DNA of 64,000 bases from Streptomyces populi (GCF_002911015.1 NZ_KZ626874.1:1-64000), one strand, 5' to 3'; positions 1 through 9,586 are shown, counted from the stretch's first letter. Notes: generated by a model not told the origin, from the letters alone. Made by a program: numbers and translations.

Positions 1-258
1 CAGGGCATCCCGATCCTCGCCGACATGGCCTACATCGGTGCGGGCGACTGGGTCACCACTGCCAAGCGCCGCCCGCCAGGCGGTGAACTCACCCTCACCG
101 AGCGGACCCAGAACCGGGCTCTGTCCGCAGCCTGGGCACCCGTCGAACGAGGCATGGCACGACTGAAGTCCTGGCAGATCTTCCGCAGATCCCGCATCAG
201 CCCCAACCGCATGAGCGTCATCACCAAAGCCGTCCTCACCCTGGAGAAGCAACGCTGA
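1..258 (+). CDS. transposase, C-terminal part (IS5/DDE type), cut by window edge
   Basis: The reading frame is open from the first base and stops at 256-258. The protein contains ILADMAYIGAGDW, then PVERGMARLKSWQIFRR and a VLTLEKQR end. This is the usual C-terminal pattern of DDE-type IS5-superfamily transposases, with the catalytic Glu probably in the PVERGMARLKSW block. The N-terminal half lies outside the window, so whether the element is intact cannot be judged. Confidence 0.75.
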   Translation, partial: QGIPILADMAYIGAGDWVTTAKRRPPGGELTLTERTQNRALSAAWAPVERGMARLKSWQIFRRSRISPNRMSVITKAVLTLEKQR

Positions 259-374
259 AAACGCTCACTGATCGGGTGACGCCGGTGAGGACGAGGTGAG
301 GGCCGCAACGCACAAGGCCCCCGGGCCGTTGGGGGAGGTGTTCGAAGTCTCAACCCATTGGCACAGGAGCCCTG

Positions 375-584
375 TTGGTTCTCCATCCTGCCGCACTCGA
401 CCTCTCGCCCGCCCTGCCGGGCCGCACCCACGACCTGACCGCAGCCCGCACCCACCGCATCATCCGGATCTGCGAACGCCAGGGCGTCCCGATCCTGGCC
501 GACCGCGCCTACCAAGACGCCGACCCCCGGCATCACGGCACCCGACGGACGCGCGCGGCTGGACCGCCCCTGCCGTTCCCCTGA
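375..584 (+). pseudogene. internal fragment of a second IS5-type transposase
   Basis: The frame encodes LPGRTHDLTAARTHRII followed by ERQGVPILADRAYQ. The last part is homologous to the start of the partial transposase at 1-258, so this is a different copy of the same IS type. After DRAYQ the similarity is lost and the frame ends. No terminal repeats were recognised. It is a decayed remnant. The stretch 585-835 holds no convincing gene. Confidence 0.65.
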
Positions 585-835
585 TCCGACGCTCGAGCCG
601 AGCCGAGGCGCCGCCGCCATCGCCGCGCACCTGAGGTCAGGCCGTCCGTCGATCGCAGGCGCCGCACGCCTCGCCAACACCCGCGAGCGGACCGACACAC
701 CGGCACAAGTCGGCCAGGGAACCTGTGACAGACCCCTTCGAAGTGAACAAGGGCATCCGGTGGAGACGCCGTGACAGGATGTCGACGTTTCACCGGACGG
801 CTGGATGTAGTCAACTCAAGGGGGATATAGGGAAG

Positions 836-2245
836 ATGAAGATATTTCGGCGGCGCGGAGCCTCTCAGGGCCGGGATCGTACCGAGCAGGCGATCCAGGA
901 GTACCGGACGGCCTACGAACGGGGGCTCGCCGCCGAGCAGAGCCAGGGGCCGGCACAGGCGCTGGCCGAGTTCGTGCGGGCGCAGCACGCCCTGGACCGT
1001 TTGGACGCCGCCTCCCCGGACCTGCCTGAGGTTCCCCAGGCCAGAGCGGGACTGCTCTACGCCATGGGACGGGCCAGGACTGATGTCGGAGACGTGACCG
1101 GTGCAGTCGCAGCCCTGGACCAGGCCGAGGAGCTGTACCAGCGGATGGAGTCGGAGCAGCTTGCCACCCGGAAGGAGGGTGAGCAGCGGGGTGACCGGCA
1201 GGAGACGGGTCCCGTTCCCGCGGTCTTGCTGACGGCCGATGTCCGGCTACGAAGGGCCCGGGCCTATGCCGAGTGGGACCGTCCCTTCAGCGCCCTCAGC
1301 GATCTGGACATGTCGATCGGTGGGTACATGCGGGCGGGAGCCTTCACTCCCTTCTCGGACCGGTCCGGGGACGCGGCCCGGATCCTCGCGGTCGGGGCGG
1401 GGATCCAACTGCGGGTAGGGGACCATGAACTGGCTCTGGAATGCGGCCAGGAGTCCCTCGCCCGATACCAGGAGATGGGCGGGATCGGCCCTGAGGCGAT
1501 CCCGTACGCGATCGGTTTCGCCGCCCCGGTCGTCTCCATGCTGGAGGCGGCGCGTGGGCAGTGGGACGCGGCGCTGGCCGTGGACGGCTTGATTCTGGAG
1601 GCCGCAGAACTCGGCCGGGGCGGGAGTTCCGGGGCTCATGCCCGGATCGGTGTCCACCTGAGAGAGGCCGGGCGGGATGCGGAGGCGGCCGGACATCTGG
1701 CCATGGCCGCCCGCGGGTCGCATGATCGGATCGCGGAGATGGAGCGGGAGTTCGGGTCGGTGCTTGCGCCGAGTCTGCGGGAGGTGCTGCTGGAAGCGGA
1801 GCGGACGGAGTCCGCGAGGCTCGCAGGCGGCGTGCGGGCCGGCGCTCTGGATCCGCCGGAGATCCGGACGCTGCGACTCTCCCTCTGCGGCGGGGACGGA
1901 GCCAGGTTCTCGGCTACCGGCCGGATGAACGTGGTCAATGCTGTGCCACGTCAGGTCACTTCGCTCGCCCGGATCGGCCACCAGCTGATCGCATCCGACC
2001 GCCTTCCCGCGGCCCTGCGCGTACTCTGGGAGGCACTGCTCCTCTGCGATGCCGCCCGCCGCTGGACCACCTTGAACACCGGCGACTCCACCGCGACCGT
2101 GCCGCTGCGCGAGGCCGAGGAGAGAGCCTTGGCCGGAGCGGCCGTTCTCGTCGACATACTGGAACGAGCCGGGGATCCGATGAGCGACGCGCTCACCGCC
2201 GACCTGAGGAACGCCAGGGAACGCCTGGGCCTGTCGGCACACTGA
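836..2245 (+). CDS. TPR-like helical repeat protein
   Basis: Soluble Ala/Leu/Arg-rich protein of about 469 residues with repeated helical pairs, such as GLLYAMGRARTDVGDV followed by GAVAALDQAEELYQRM. That pattern is typical of tetratricopeptide-like repeats. The frame stays open upstream to 725, but ATG 836 is preferred: a GGGGG and GGGAAG stretch lies just upstream and the encoded start MKIFRRRG is plausible. There is no signal peptide and no catalytic motif. A scaffold or regulatory role is only inferred from the fold. It stands alone between IS remnants and a small membrane protein. Confidence 0.7.
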   Translation: MKIFRRRGASQGRDRTEQAIQEYRTAYERGLAAEQSQGPAQALAEFVRAQHALDRLDAASPDLPEVPQARAGLLYAMGRARTDVGDVTGAVAALDQAEELYQRMESEQLATRKEGEQRGDRQETGPVPAVLLTADVRLRRARAYAEWDRPFSALSDLDMSIGGYMRAGAFTPFSDRSGDAARILAVGAGIQLRVGDHELALECGQESLARYQEMGGIGPEAIPYAIGFAAPVVSMLEAARGQWDAALAVDGLILEAAELGRGGSSGAHARIGVHLREAGRDAEAAGHLAMAARGSHDRIAEMEREFGSVLAPSLREVLLEAERTESARLAGGVRAGALDPPEIRTLRLSLCGGDGARFSATGRMNVVNAVPRQVTSLARIGHQLIASDRLPAALRVLWEALLLCDAARRWTTLNTGDSTATVPLREAEERALAGAAVLVDILERAGDPMSDALTADLRNARERLGLSAH

Positions 2246-2343
2246 GTATTTTCAGCGCTGACGGTCCTGGTGTCGGAGGGAGACCGACTTGCGGGTGCGG
2301 TGACGTTGTCATTACGAGGCCGTCGGGCTCGTTGCTCTTCGTC

Positions 2344-2377
2344 TGACTGGTCGTTGAGCGTGACTGGTCGTTGAGCG
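2344..2377. repeat. 17-bp tandem direct repeat
   Basis: TGACTGGTCGTTGAGCG occurs twice head to tail (2344-2360 and 2361-2377) just before the ATG at 2382. It could be a regulator site or a replication-slippage duplication. No function can be assigned from sequence. Confidence 0.8.
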
Positions 2378-2381
2378 CGGC

Positions 2382-2855
2382 ATGACTACGTGGGACGACG
2401 AGGGGACACCCTTGGTGGCCTTCGCACGGCTGACGGACGCCTCCTGGCTGGACAGCGACGACGGTGACCGCCGAGGGCGTGGTGAACTTCTTGGCTATGG
2501 CTCAGCGCAGCCCGGCTCCGGCCGGGGAGGCGACCTGCCCGGCGGACGATCGTCGGCAGGCAGGGCCCGGCTGGTCATGGTTGCCGTGGCGGCGCTCACG
2601 GTCGTTGCCGCTCTGGCGGTGTCGCTGGTCCGACCGGACACCGTGGCGCCGGCGCCCCTCGGCTACCTGGGGTGCTACGACTGGGCGAGGGTAATGGTGG
2701 CAGTGACCCGTTTGCCGGGTAACAAGACCCGCGAGGCGTCGCATCCGATCTCCAGAGTCTGGCCCGATCAGCAGGCCGGTCCGTCCGATCCGCTCGACAT
2801 CGAGATGATGGTGCGCCATGCCTGGCAGAACCGGAAGGAACCGTCCGTCCGCTGA
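2382..2855 (+). CDS. small putative membrane protein, unknown function
   Basis: Protein of 157 residues with a hydrophilic N-terminus, one clear membrane segment around residues 64-85 (VMVAVAALTVVAALAVSLV) and a C-terminal domain of about 70 residues that would lie outside the membrane. No family was recognised. The start lies directly after a tandem repeat and has only a weak ribosome binding site, so the exact start is uncertain. Third-position GC is less extreme than in neighbouring genes. Confidence 0.45.
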   Translation: MTTWDDEGTPLVAFARLTDASWLDSDDGDRRGRGELLGYGSAQPGSGRGGDLPGGRSSAGRARLVMVAVAALTVVAALAVSLVRPDTVAPAPLGYLGCYDWARVMVAVTRLPGNKTREASHPISRVWPDQQAGPSDPLDIEMMVRHAWQNRKEPSVR

Positions 2856-3532
2856 GGGACACGTCTCATGCTCTGTCCCGCGATGGTGGAAAGAGCCGGG
2901 AGGTACCGTCACGAGCCCGGTTGCGGTGTGCCTCGGCACGATCTGTTCCCGCGAAGCCGGCTGCCCTACGGGGCCGCGGGCGGGGTCTTCCTTTTCCGGC
3001 GTGCCCGGCCTCTCCTCGATGCGGCTGTGCTGCGAGTTCCGGGCCCCGACGTTTGTCGGCGGCCGGTCGGCGCCCGGCAACCGAGTCGTCCACCTCGTGC
3101 AGGAGCGTACGCGGCTGATCATCGCCTTGCACGACCGCTCTTGCCGGACAGCGGCGGAACGTCCGACATGGACCTGCGCGGTCTGTTGCAGCAGGGGTCG
3201 GTGCGGCCAGCGCCGGGCGAGGACGTGCAGCGGGGACGTAGCCGCGGCCGGGGAGTTGGAGGCGGCCACGCGGTCGTGGCAGGCCGCCGCCGATCCTCGA
3301 GTGCCAAAACCACGTGGCCGACGGGCGGCAGCGGCAGGCCCTGGCGGGCGATGTCGTCCCAGGCGATCCCGACGCCGGTGTGGCAGGAGCGGAACCGTCT
3401 CAGGGTCTCCGGCGGGCAGCCGCATCGAGCGCCGAGTGTCCGAGCACCCCCTGCCGGATGTAGTTCTTGCCATTCGGTACTCCGTCGTCCGAGCCGACGG
3501 CCGCTGTCCGTCGGGGGCTGCGGCCGCCGGCG
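2856..3532. other. no convincing gene
   Basis: About 680 bases with no frame showing consistent coding character. On the minus strand around 3310-3500 there are short protein-like stretches in shifting frames, for example NGKNYIRQGVLGHSALDA. They suggest a badly decayed gene that I could not identify. Confidence 0.5.
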
Positions 3533-4909
3533 TCAGGTGGTGAAGACCTTGCCCGGGTTGAGGATGCCCGCCGGATCCCACACCCGCTTGATGCCACGGT
3601 GCAGGTCCAGTACCGCCGGGCCCAGTTCGTCGGCCAGGCCGCGCATCTTCAGCAGGCCCACGCCGTGCTCGCCGGTGACCGTGCCTCCCAGAGCGAGCGC
3701 CTGGTCGACGACCTCTTCGAACACCCCGCGGCAGCGGGCGAGTTCCCGCTCGTCGCCGCGCGGCACGACCAGCATCGGGTGCAGGTTGCCGTCCCCGGCG
3801 TGCGCCAGGGTGGCGATGTGCACGCCGTGCCGCGCAGCGATGTCCTCGAGGCGGGCGAGCATCTCGGGCAGGAGACTGCGGGGGACGCAGACGTCCTCGC
3901 TGAGCACCATGCCCAGGCGTTCCAGCGCGGGGTAGACCAGGCGCCGGGCCGCGAACAGGGCGTCCGCCTCGGCCGGGTCGCCGGACCGCGCGCTCCAGGT
4001 GGCACCGGCCGCCTCGAAGCAGGCCAGCACGGTGTCCGCCTCCTGTGCGCCCACCGCGCCGGGCGCATCACAGCGGGCCAGCAACAGCACGTCGCCACCG
4101 TCGGTGAGGCCCATGTTCTTCCACTCGTCGACGGCGCGCAGGGAGAAACGGTCCACGAGTTCCAGGGCGCTCGGGACCACACCGGAGGCCACCGCCCGGG
4201 CGACGGCCCGGCCGGCGCTCTGCAGGTCGGCGAAGTAGCCCACGACGGTGTGCTCCTGGGTGCGCTCGCCCCGCAGCCGCACCGTGACCTCGGTGACCAG
4301 GCCCAAGGTGCCCTCCGAACCGACCAGCAGACCGGCCAGTTCGAAACCGGCCGAGCTCTTGGCGGTGCGCCGTCCCAGCCGGACCACGTCACCGCGACCG
4401 GTGACCACCTCGAGGCCCAGCACGTAGTCCCGGGTGACGCCGTACTTCACGCAGCACAGTCCGCCCGCGTTGGTGGCGACGTTCCCGCCGATGGTGGACC
4501 AGGGGGCGCTGGCCGGATCCGGCGGGTACCAGAGGCCCTTGGCGGCACACGCGGCACGCAGGTCCTCGTTGACGACGCCGGGCTGCACGACGGCCAGCCG
4601 CTCGTCCGGGTCGATGCGCAGGACCCGGTCCATCGCCGAGAAGGACACCACCACCGCGCCCTCGACCGCGTTGGCGCCGCCGGACAGGCCGGTGCCGGCC
4701 CCGCGGGCCACCACCGGCACGCCGCGCTCCGCGCAGTAGGCCACGACGGCCGCCACCTCGGCGGTGTCGTGGGGCTGCACCACGGCCGCCGGGAGCGCGT
4801 AGGGCGCGCCCGCCGCTTCGTCGTGGGCGAAGGACGCCACCCGGGACGGGTCGGTGATCACCCGTCCGGCCGGGAGGAGCCCTGCGAGATCAGTCGGTGT
4901 CGTGGTCAC
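3533..4909 (-). CDS. FAD-binding D-2-hydroxyacid dehydrogenase (GlcD type)
   Basis: Flavoprotein of 458 residues of the vanillyl-alcohol-oxidase/GlcD class, which oxidises 2-hydroxyacids such as glycolate or D-lactate to 2-oxoacids. The FAD pyrophosphate loop is visible as PVVARGAGTGLSGGANAVEG near residue 65, followed by the IGGNVATNAGGL block. C-terminal active-site motifs AHAGDGNLHPM and TGEHGVGLLKM are also present. The length matches the family. It is transcribed away from the KAS III operon across a palindromic intergenic region. The operon includes an aminotransferase, so this enzyme could supply a 2-oxoacid to it; that link is inference. Confidence 0.9.
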   Translation of the reverse strand: MTTTPTDLAGLLPAGRVITDPSRVASFAHDEAAGAPYALPAAVVQPHDTAEVAAVVAYCAERGVPVVARGAGTGLSGGANAVEGAVVVSFSAMDRVLRIDPDERLAVVQPGVVNEDLRAACAAKGLWYPPDPASAPWSTIGGNVATNAGGLCCVKYGVTRDYVLGLEVVTGRGDVVRLGRRTAKSSAGFELAGLLVGSEGTLGLVTEVTVRLRGERTQEHTVVGYFADLQSAGRAVARAVASGVVPSALELVDRFSLRAVDEWKNMGLTDGGDVLLLARCDAPGAVGAQEADTVLACFEAAGATWSARSGDPAEADALFAARRLVYPALERLGMVLSEDVCVPRSLLPEMLARLEDIAARHGVHIATLAHAGDGNLHPMLVVPRGDERELARCRGVFEEVVDQALALGGTVTGEHGVGLLKMRGLADELGPAVLDLHRGIKRVWDPAGILNPGKVFTT

Positions 4910-4943
4910 CCCGGCGAGGTTGGCATCCGGGGCGGCAGCCGTT

Positions 4944-4991
4944 CAATTGGCCGTTGGTACAGGCCGTGGCGCCTGTACCAACGGCCAATTG
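4944..4991. promoter_or_regulatory. perfect inverted repeat in a divergent promoter
   Basis: Two 21-base arms (4944-4964 and 4971-4991) pair perfectly around a 6-base spacer CGTGGC. The inner half-site reads TTGGTACAGGC. It lies 35 bases upstream of the flavoprotein start and 100 bases upstream of KAS III, and the two genes diverge. A terminator is therefore unlikely, and a dimeric repressor operator (TetR or GntR type) is the best reading. No such regulator gene is adjacent; the nearest regulator is the XRE-cupin protein at the far end of the operon. Confidence 0.7.
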
Positions 4992-5091
4992 CCCGGTCCT
5001 CGAGACTTCGGCCAGCCTTGCTCCACGTCAGGTCAAGGCCGTTTCCGCATCAGGTTGAGGCCGTGTCCGCGATCCTCAGGAGGGTGAGTAG

Positions 5092-6111
5092 ATGACGGCA
5101 GTGCTGATGGGAATCGGAGGCTTCCTCCCGCCCGTGGCGGTCACGAACGACGACCTCTCCCGCACCCTGGACACTACGGACGAGTGGATCCGTACCAGGA
5201 CGGGCATCCGGGAGCGGCGGTTCGTCTCCGAGGGGCTGTCGACGGGGAGCATGGCTGTGGCAGCCGGTGAGCGTGCCCTGCGGTCGGCCGATGTGCCCGG
5301 GGTGGACGCCGTGGTCGTGGCGACCACCTCGCCCGAGCGTCTTTGCCCTGCGGTGGCGCCGGAGGTGGCGTCGCGGCTGGGTCTGGGACCGCTGGCCGCG
5401 TTCGACCTGACCTCGGCGTGCAGCGGCTTCCTGTACGGGCTCGCCACCGCGTCCGGCCTGATCGCCGCCGGCACCGCCGACACCGTGCTTTTCATCGGGT
5501 CGGAGGCGTTCACCACTCTCGTGAACCCGGAGGACCGGTCCACGACGCCGATCTTCGGCGACGGCGCGGGTGCGGTCGTCCTGCGCAAGGGCGAACCGGA
5601 CGAGCCCGGCGCGCTGGGCCCGTTCGACCTCGGCAGCGACGGTGCGCTGGCCGACCTGCTGGCCATTCCGGCGGGCGGTTCCCGGCAGCGTTCCGCCGAC
5701 GGGGGCCTGGGACACGGCACGGTGCCGACAGGTGACTGGTACCTGCGGATGGAGGGTCGTCCCCTCTACACGCAGGCCGTCGAGCGGATGACGCAGTCGG
5801 CGCAGGCGGCCCTCAAACGCGCCGACTGGTCCGCGGCGGACGTCGACTGGTTCGTCGGCCACCAGGCCAACATCCGGATCGTGCGTGCGGTCGCGGAGGA
5901 GCTGGATCTTCCCGGGGAGCGGGTCGCGGTGAACATCGACAGGGTCGGCAACACCCTGGCCGCGTCCGTGCCCCTGCTGCTGAACGACTACGTCGCCCGC
6001 GGGGACCTGAAGGCGGGTCAGCGGGTGCTGCTCTCCGCCTTCGGGGCCGGTCTGTCCTGGGGCTCGACCACACTCGTGTGGCCGGAGCTCCAGGCGGAGT
6101 TCGTCGACTGA
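5092..6111 (+). CDS. beta-ketoacyl-ACP synthase III (FabH-like)
   Basis: 339 residues, full length for KAS III enzymes, which condense an acyl-CoA starter with malonyl-ACP. The catalytic triad is visible: Cys110 in DLTSACSG, His257 in FVGHQAN and Asn287 in NIDRVGNT. AGGAGG precedes the ATG by 8 bases. It is the first gene of a tightly packed operon with its own ACP and KAS II, which suggests a dedicated secondary-metabolite pathway rather than housekeeping fatty-acid synthesis. Starter choice cannot be read from sequence; the downstream aminotransferase points to branched-chain or amino-acid-derived acyl groups. Confidence 0.92.
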   Translation: MTAVLMGIGGFLPPVAVTNDDLSRTLDTTDEWIRTRTGIRERRFVSEGLSTGSMAVAAGERALRSADVPGVDAVVVATTSPERLCPAVAPEVASRLGLGPLAAFDLTSACSGFLYGLATASGLIAAGTADTVLFIGSEAFTTLVNPEDRSTTPIFGDGAGAVVLRKGEPDEPGALGPFDLGSDGALADLLAIPAGGSRQRSADGGLGHGTVPTGDWYLRMEGRPLYTQAVERMTQSAQAALKRADWSAADVDWFVGHQANIRIVRAVAEELDLPGERVAVNIDRVGNTLAASVPLLLNDYVARGDLKAGQRVLLSAFGAGLSWGSTTLVWPELQAEFVD

Positions 6112-6184
6112 CGGCTCCTCGGTTCCGCGTCCCCTGTTCCCTCTTCACCTCTCCAACCCCTACAACCTTCCAGGAGGAGACATC

Positions 6185-6427
6185 ATGAGTTCTGCCCACG
6201 ACTCCGTCGTCGAGGTCTTCGTCGCCCGTTTCGATCTGGACGCCGAGGCGGTGGTGCCCGAGGCCACCTTCGACGACCTCGGTCTCGACTCCCTGTCACA
6301 GCTCGAACTGGCCACCGCCCTGAAGAAGCGCCTGGGCGTCGTGATCAGCGACGAGGAGCTGTCCGAGATCTCCACGGTCTCCGACATCGTCGCCCTGGTC
6401 GAGAAGAGGGGTGCCACGGTCCGATGA
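6185..6427 (+). CDS. acyl carrier protein
   Basis: 80 residues. Ser36 in LGLDSLSQLE is the phosphopantetheine attachment site, and the fold is the usual four-helix acidic ACP. AGGAGG precedes the ATG. The stop overlaps the start of the next gene (ATGA), so it is translationally coupled to KAS II. It presumably carries the growing chain between KAS III and KAS II of this operon. Confidence 0.95.
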   Translation: MSSAHDSVVEVFVARFDLDAEAVVPEATFDDLGLDSLSQLELATALKKRLGVVISDEELSEISTVSDIVALVEKRGATVR

Positions 6428-7644
6428 CCGGCTTCGCGACCGCCGTCACCGGCATCGGGCTGGTGACTCCCGCCGGTATCGGCGTCAAGGAGAGCTGGGA
6501 CCGCGTGGTCGAGGGCCGGCCGACGGCGGCGCACCACGCCGATCTGGAGGGCCTGCCGGTGACCATGGCCTGCAGGGTGCCCGATTTCGCCCCGGCCGCT
6601 CTCGGGCGCACCGCCTGGCAGTGGGACCGCTACTCCCAGTTCGCCATCGCCGCCACGCGCGAGGCGCTGGACCAGGCCGGGCTCGTCCCGGGCGAGTGGG
6701 CGGACAGCTCACGGGTGGCGGTGATCCTGGGCTCCGGCGCCGGCGGCACCGCCACGCTGGAGGCGCAGCACCGCGTACTGCTGGAGGAGGGACCGGAGGA
6801 GATCTCCGCCATGACCCTCCCGATGGGGCTGCTCAACATGGCCGCCGGCCAGGTGGCGATCGACATCGGGGCAAACGGGCCGTGCTTGGCCCCCTGCACG
6901 GCGTGCGCGGCCGGGGCCAGCGCGATCGGCCTGGGCCGCGAGCTGCTCCGGTCGGGGCTGGCCGACATCGTCGTGGCCGGTGGTGCCGAGGCGCCGATCA
7001 CGCCGCTGTACCTGTCCTCGTTCGCGAGGATGCGGGCGCTGTCACGACGGCTCGACGATCCGGGGACCGCGTCGCGTCCCTTCGACACGGCCCGCGACGG
7101 GTTCGTGCTGGGCGAGGGCGCCGGAGTCGTCGTGCTGGAGTCCGAGGAGCACGCGCGGGCCCGGGGCGTGCGGCCGGTGGCCCGGGTCATCGGGTACGGC
7201 GCCTCCGCGGACGCGCACCACGTGACGTCCCCGCACCCGGAGGGCAAGGGCGCCGAACTGGCGGTCCGTGCGGCGCTCGCGGACGCCGGGCTGACCGGCC
7301 GGGACATCGGCTACGTCAATGCGCACGGCACCTCGACCCCGCTCAACGACGTCATCGAGGCGGGGGTGATCCACCGGGTGGCCGGCCCGGACGTGCAGGT
7401 GAGCTCAACCAAGGGCGTCACCGGGCACCCGCTGGGCGCGGCCGGTTCCATCGAGGCCGTGTTCGCGGCGCTCACCGTGCACCACGGGGTGATTCCGCCG
7501 TCGGCGAGTACCGCCGAGGTCGATCCGCAGGTGGAGGTGGACGTCGTGCACGGCGCGGCGCGCCACGCCCGCGTCGACGTGGCCCTGAGCAACTCGTTCG
7601 GCTTCGGCGGCCAGAACGCGGCCCTGTTGATCGCCTCGGCCTGA
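6424..7644 (+). CDS. beta-ketoacyl-ACP synthase II (FabF-like)
   Basis: 406 residues with all KAS II active-site elements: Cys161 in CTACAAG, His301 in VNAHGTSTP, Lys330 and His335 in TKGVTGHPLGAAGS, and a C-terminal NSFGFGGQNA glycine loop. There is no partner chain-length factor next to it. The system therefore looks like a fatty-acid-type elongation unit, not an aromatic type II polyketide synthase. It starts within the ACP stop codon. Confidence 0.93.
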   Translation: MTGFATAVTGIGLVTPAGIGVKESWDRVVEGRPTAAHHADLEGLPVTMACRVPDFAPAALGRTAWQWDRYSQFAIAATREALDQAGLVPGEWADSSRVAVILGSGAGGTATLEAQHRVLLEEGPEEISAMTLPMGLLNMAAGQVAIDIGANGPCLAPCTACAAGASAIGLGRELLRSGLADIVVAGGAEAPITPLYLSSFARMRALSRRLDDPGTASRPFDTARDGFVLGEGAGVVVLESEEHARARGVRPVARVIGYGASADAHHVTSPHPEGKGAELAVRAALADAGLTGRDIGYVNAHGTSTPLNDVIEAGVIHRVAGPDVQVSSTKGVTGHPLGAAGSIEAVFAALTVHHGVIPPSASTAEVDPQVEVDVVHGAARHARVDVALSNSFGFGGQNAALLIASA

Positions 7645-7738
7645 CCCTTCCCGAGCTCCGCCTGATCGCGGCGGCTCTCTCCGCCGGTCCCCTCACGACC
7701 CCACCGCGGGAGTCACAGCCGCGGGAAAGGACCCACAC

Positions 7739-9586
7739 ATGACCTCGTCGGCCTCCGCCGGACTGTCCCGGCTGCTCTTCGACGGCAGGTACGAGCAGAC
7801 GCACCAGGACCTGCACGAGCTGCTGCTGGACCCCGTCTTCGACTCCCGCGAAGGGCTGAACATGACCCAGGCCGGGAAACTGGCCTACGAACGGTCGCGA
7901 GCCGTGCACGCCGGACTGGAACGTCCGCGGGAGATCCTGGCCGATCCATGGCGGCTGTTTGCCTTGGCCGAGTGGCCGTCGCTGGTGGACGTCTCCACGT
8001 TCTCGCTGCTGATGGTGCACTACAACCTGGCCTTCGGCACCGTCGTGGAGCACGGTGACCGGGAGGACTTGAAGGACCTGTTCGATGAACTGGACCGGCT
8101 GGACTCCTTCAGCCCGTACATGGCCACCGAGCTGGGCTACGGCAACAACGTGGCCGCCCTGCGCACCGAGGCCGTCTACGACCCCGCCACCGAGACGTTC
8201 GTCCTGAACACGCCCGACGCCCTCGCGCAGAAGCACATGTCCTACAGCGGGTTCCAGGACGTCCCCAAGCTGGCCGTGGTGATGGCCCGGCTGAAGGCGG
8301 ACGGCAAGGACCACGGCGTGTACCCGTTCCTCGTCCGGATCAGCGACGGGAAGCAGTTGTGCGAGGGTGTGCACGCCGCGCCGTGCCCGGAGAAGCCGGT
8401 GCAGGGCCTCGACAACGGCCTCACCTGGTTCGACAACGTGCGCGTCCCGCGTCGCCAGCTGCTCCATGGCGACATGGGCGGCTTCGACGACGACGGCGTG
8501 TTCCGTCCGGCGTCCGGCAATCGGCGCAAGCGGTTCCTGCAGGCGATGAACCGCATTCTGCCCGGCCGGCTGTGCGTGTCCAGCGCGGCGACGGGTGCGG
8601 GCAGGGCGAGCGTGTACATCGCGCTGCGGTTCGCGGCGCAGCGGCTCACCAACGCGCCCGGCCGCAACGACCTGCCGATCATCGAGTACCGCAGCCACCA
8701 GCTCGCGCTGTACACCGCGCTGTCCCGGACGTACGCGATGACGCTGCTGCTCAACCATGCCAAGCGGGAGTTCACGGCGGCGGCTCAGGACGCCCTCCCC
8801 GCCGAGCTGAACCATCTGGTGTCGATCACCAAGGCGCTGTCCACCTGGGAGATGACCGACGTCGTCGCCACCTGCCGGGAGCGCTGCGGTGCGCAGGGCA
8901 TCTTCAGCGCGAACCGGATCGCGGACTACGGGTCGCTGCTCCAGGGCCTGGTCACCGCGGAGGGTGACAACCAGGTGCTGCTGGCCACCACCGCGGGGCA
9001 GATCATCGCGCAGTACGGCGACGGCGACGGCGCCGAGCCGGCCGTGGCTCCCGACCCGGCGGGCCGGGACCTGGGGGACCTCGCGTTCCTGGTGGCGGTG
9101 GTACGGCACCGGGAGGCGGAGCTGCTCCGGGAGGCCGCCGCGGCCATGGCGGACGACACCGGCGACCGGACGTACTTCGAGGCCTGGAACGGCACCATCA
9201 ACACCGGCTTGGAGATGGCCCGGGCCCGGGGCGTGCGGACCGCGCTGGAGTGCTTCGCCGCCGCGGTCGGCACGCTGGAGGACGAGTCGGCGCGGACGGC
9301 GCTCGGCCTGCTGGCCGCGCTGTACGGGCTGAGCGAGATGCGCCGGGACGCCGGCTGGTACCTCGCGCGTGGTGTGCTGACCGCCGAGCAGGTGGAGCGG
9401 CTGCCCCGGGAGGCGGACCTGCTGTGCGCGCGGCTCCGGCCGTACACCGACGCCCTGATCGGCGGCTTCAACCTCTCCCCGGAGCTGCTGAGGGCGCCGA
9501 TCGCCGCTGACGACTACGTGAGCGCCTTCCAGCAGCGCACCGGCGCCTTCGGACCGGCCGCCGACGCGGTCGCCGAGGGGAGCTGA
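7739..9586 (+). CDS. acyl-CoA oxidase
   Basis: 615 residues, the length of acyl-CoA oxidases rather than the roughly 380 residues of dehydrogenases. It has an acyl-CoA oxidase N-terminal helical region, a flavin-binding middle region (TELGYGNNV, SYSGFQDVPKLAVVMARL) and a long C-terminal domain with FSANRIADYGSLLQG followed by VTAEGDNQVLL. The reaction introduces a trans-2 double bond into an acyl thioester and reduces O2 to H2O2. Acyl-CoA oxidases of this size occur in Streptomyces butenolide-signal pathways such as avenolide, but no gamma-butyrolactone receptor or P450 is present here. Confidence 0.88.
   Translation: MTSSASAGLSRLLFDGRYEQTHQDLHELLLDPVFDSREGLNMTQAGKLAYERSRAVHAGLERPREILADPWRLFALAEWPSLVDVSTFSLLMVHYNLAFGTVVEHGDREDLKDLFDELDRLDSFSPYMATELGYGNNVAALRTEAVYDPATETFVLNTPDALAQKHMSYSGFQDVPKLAVVMARLKADGKDHGVYPFLVRISDGKQLCEGVHAAPCPEKPVQGLDNGLTWFDNVRVPRRQLLHGDMGGFDDDGVFRPASGNRRKRFLQAMNRILPGRLCVSSAATGAGRASVYIALRFAAQRLTNAPGRNDLPIIEYRSHQLALYTALSRTYAMTLLLNHAKREFTAAAQDALPAELNHLVSITKALSTWEMTDVVATCRERCGAQGIFSANRIADYGSLLQGLVTAEGDNQVLLATTAGQIIAQYGDGDGAEPAVAPDPAGRDLGDLAFLVAVVRHREAELLREAAAAMADDTGDRTYFEAWNGTINTGLEMARARGVRTALECFAAAVGTLEDESARTALGLLAALYGLSEMRRDAGWYLARGVLTAEQVERLPREADLLCARLRPYTDALIGGFNLSPELLRAPIAADDYVSAFQQRTGAFGPAADAVAEGS

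Noticed and set aside
5092-7644. Type II aromatic polyketide synthase
   Set aside because: Only one KAS II, no chain-length factor, cyclase or aromatase. The KAS III plus KAS II plus ACP set is fatty-acid-like.
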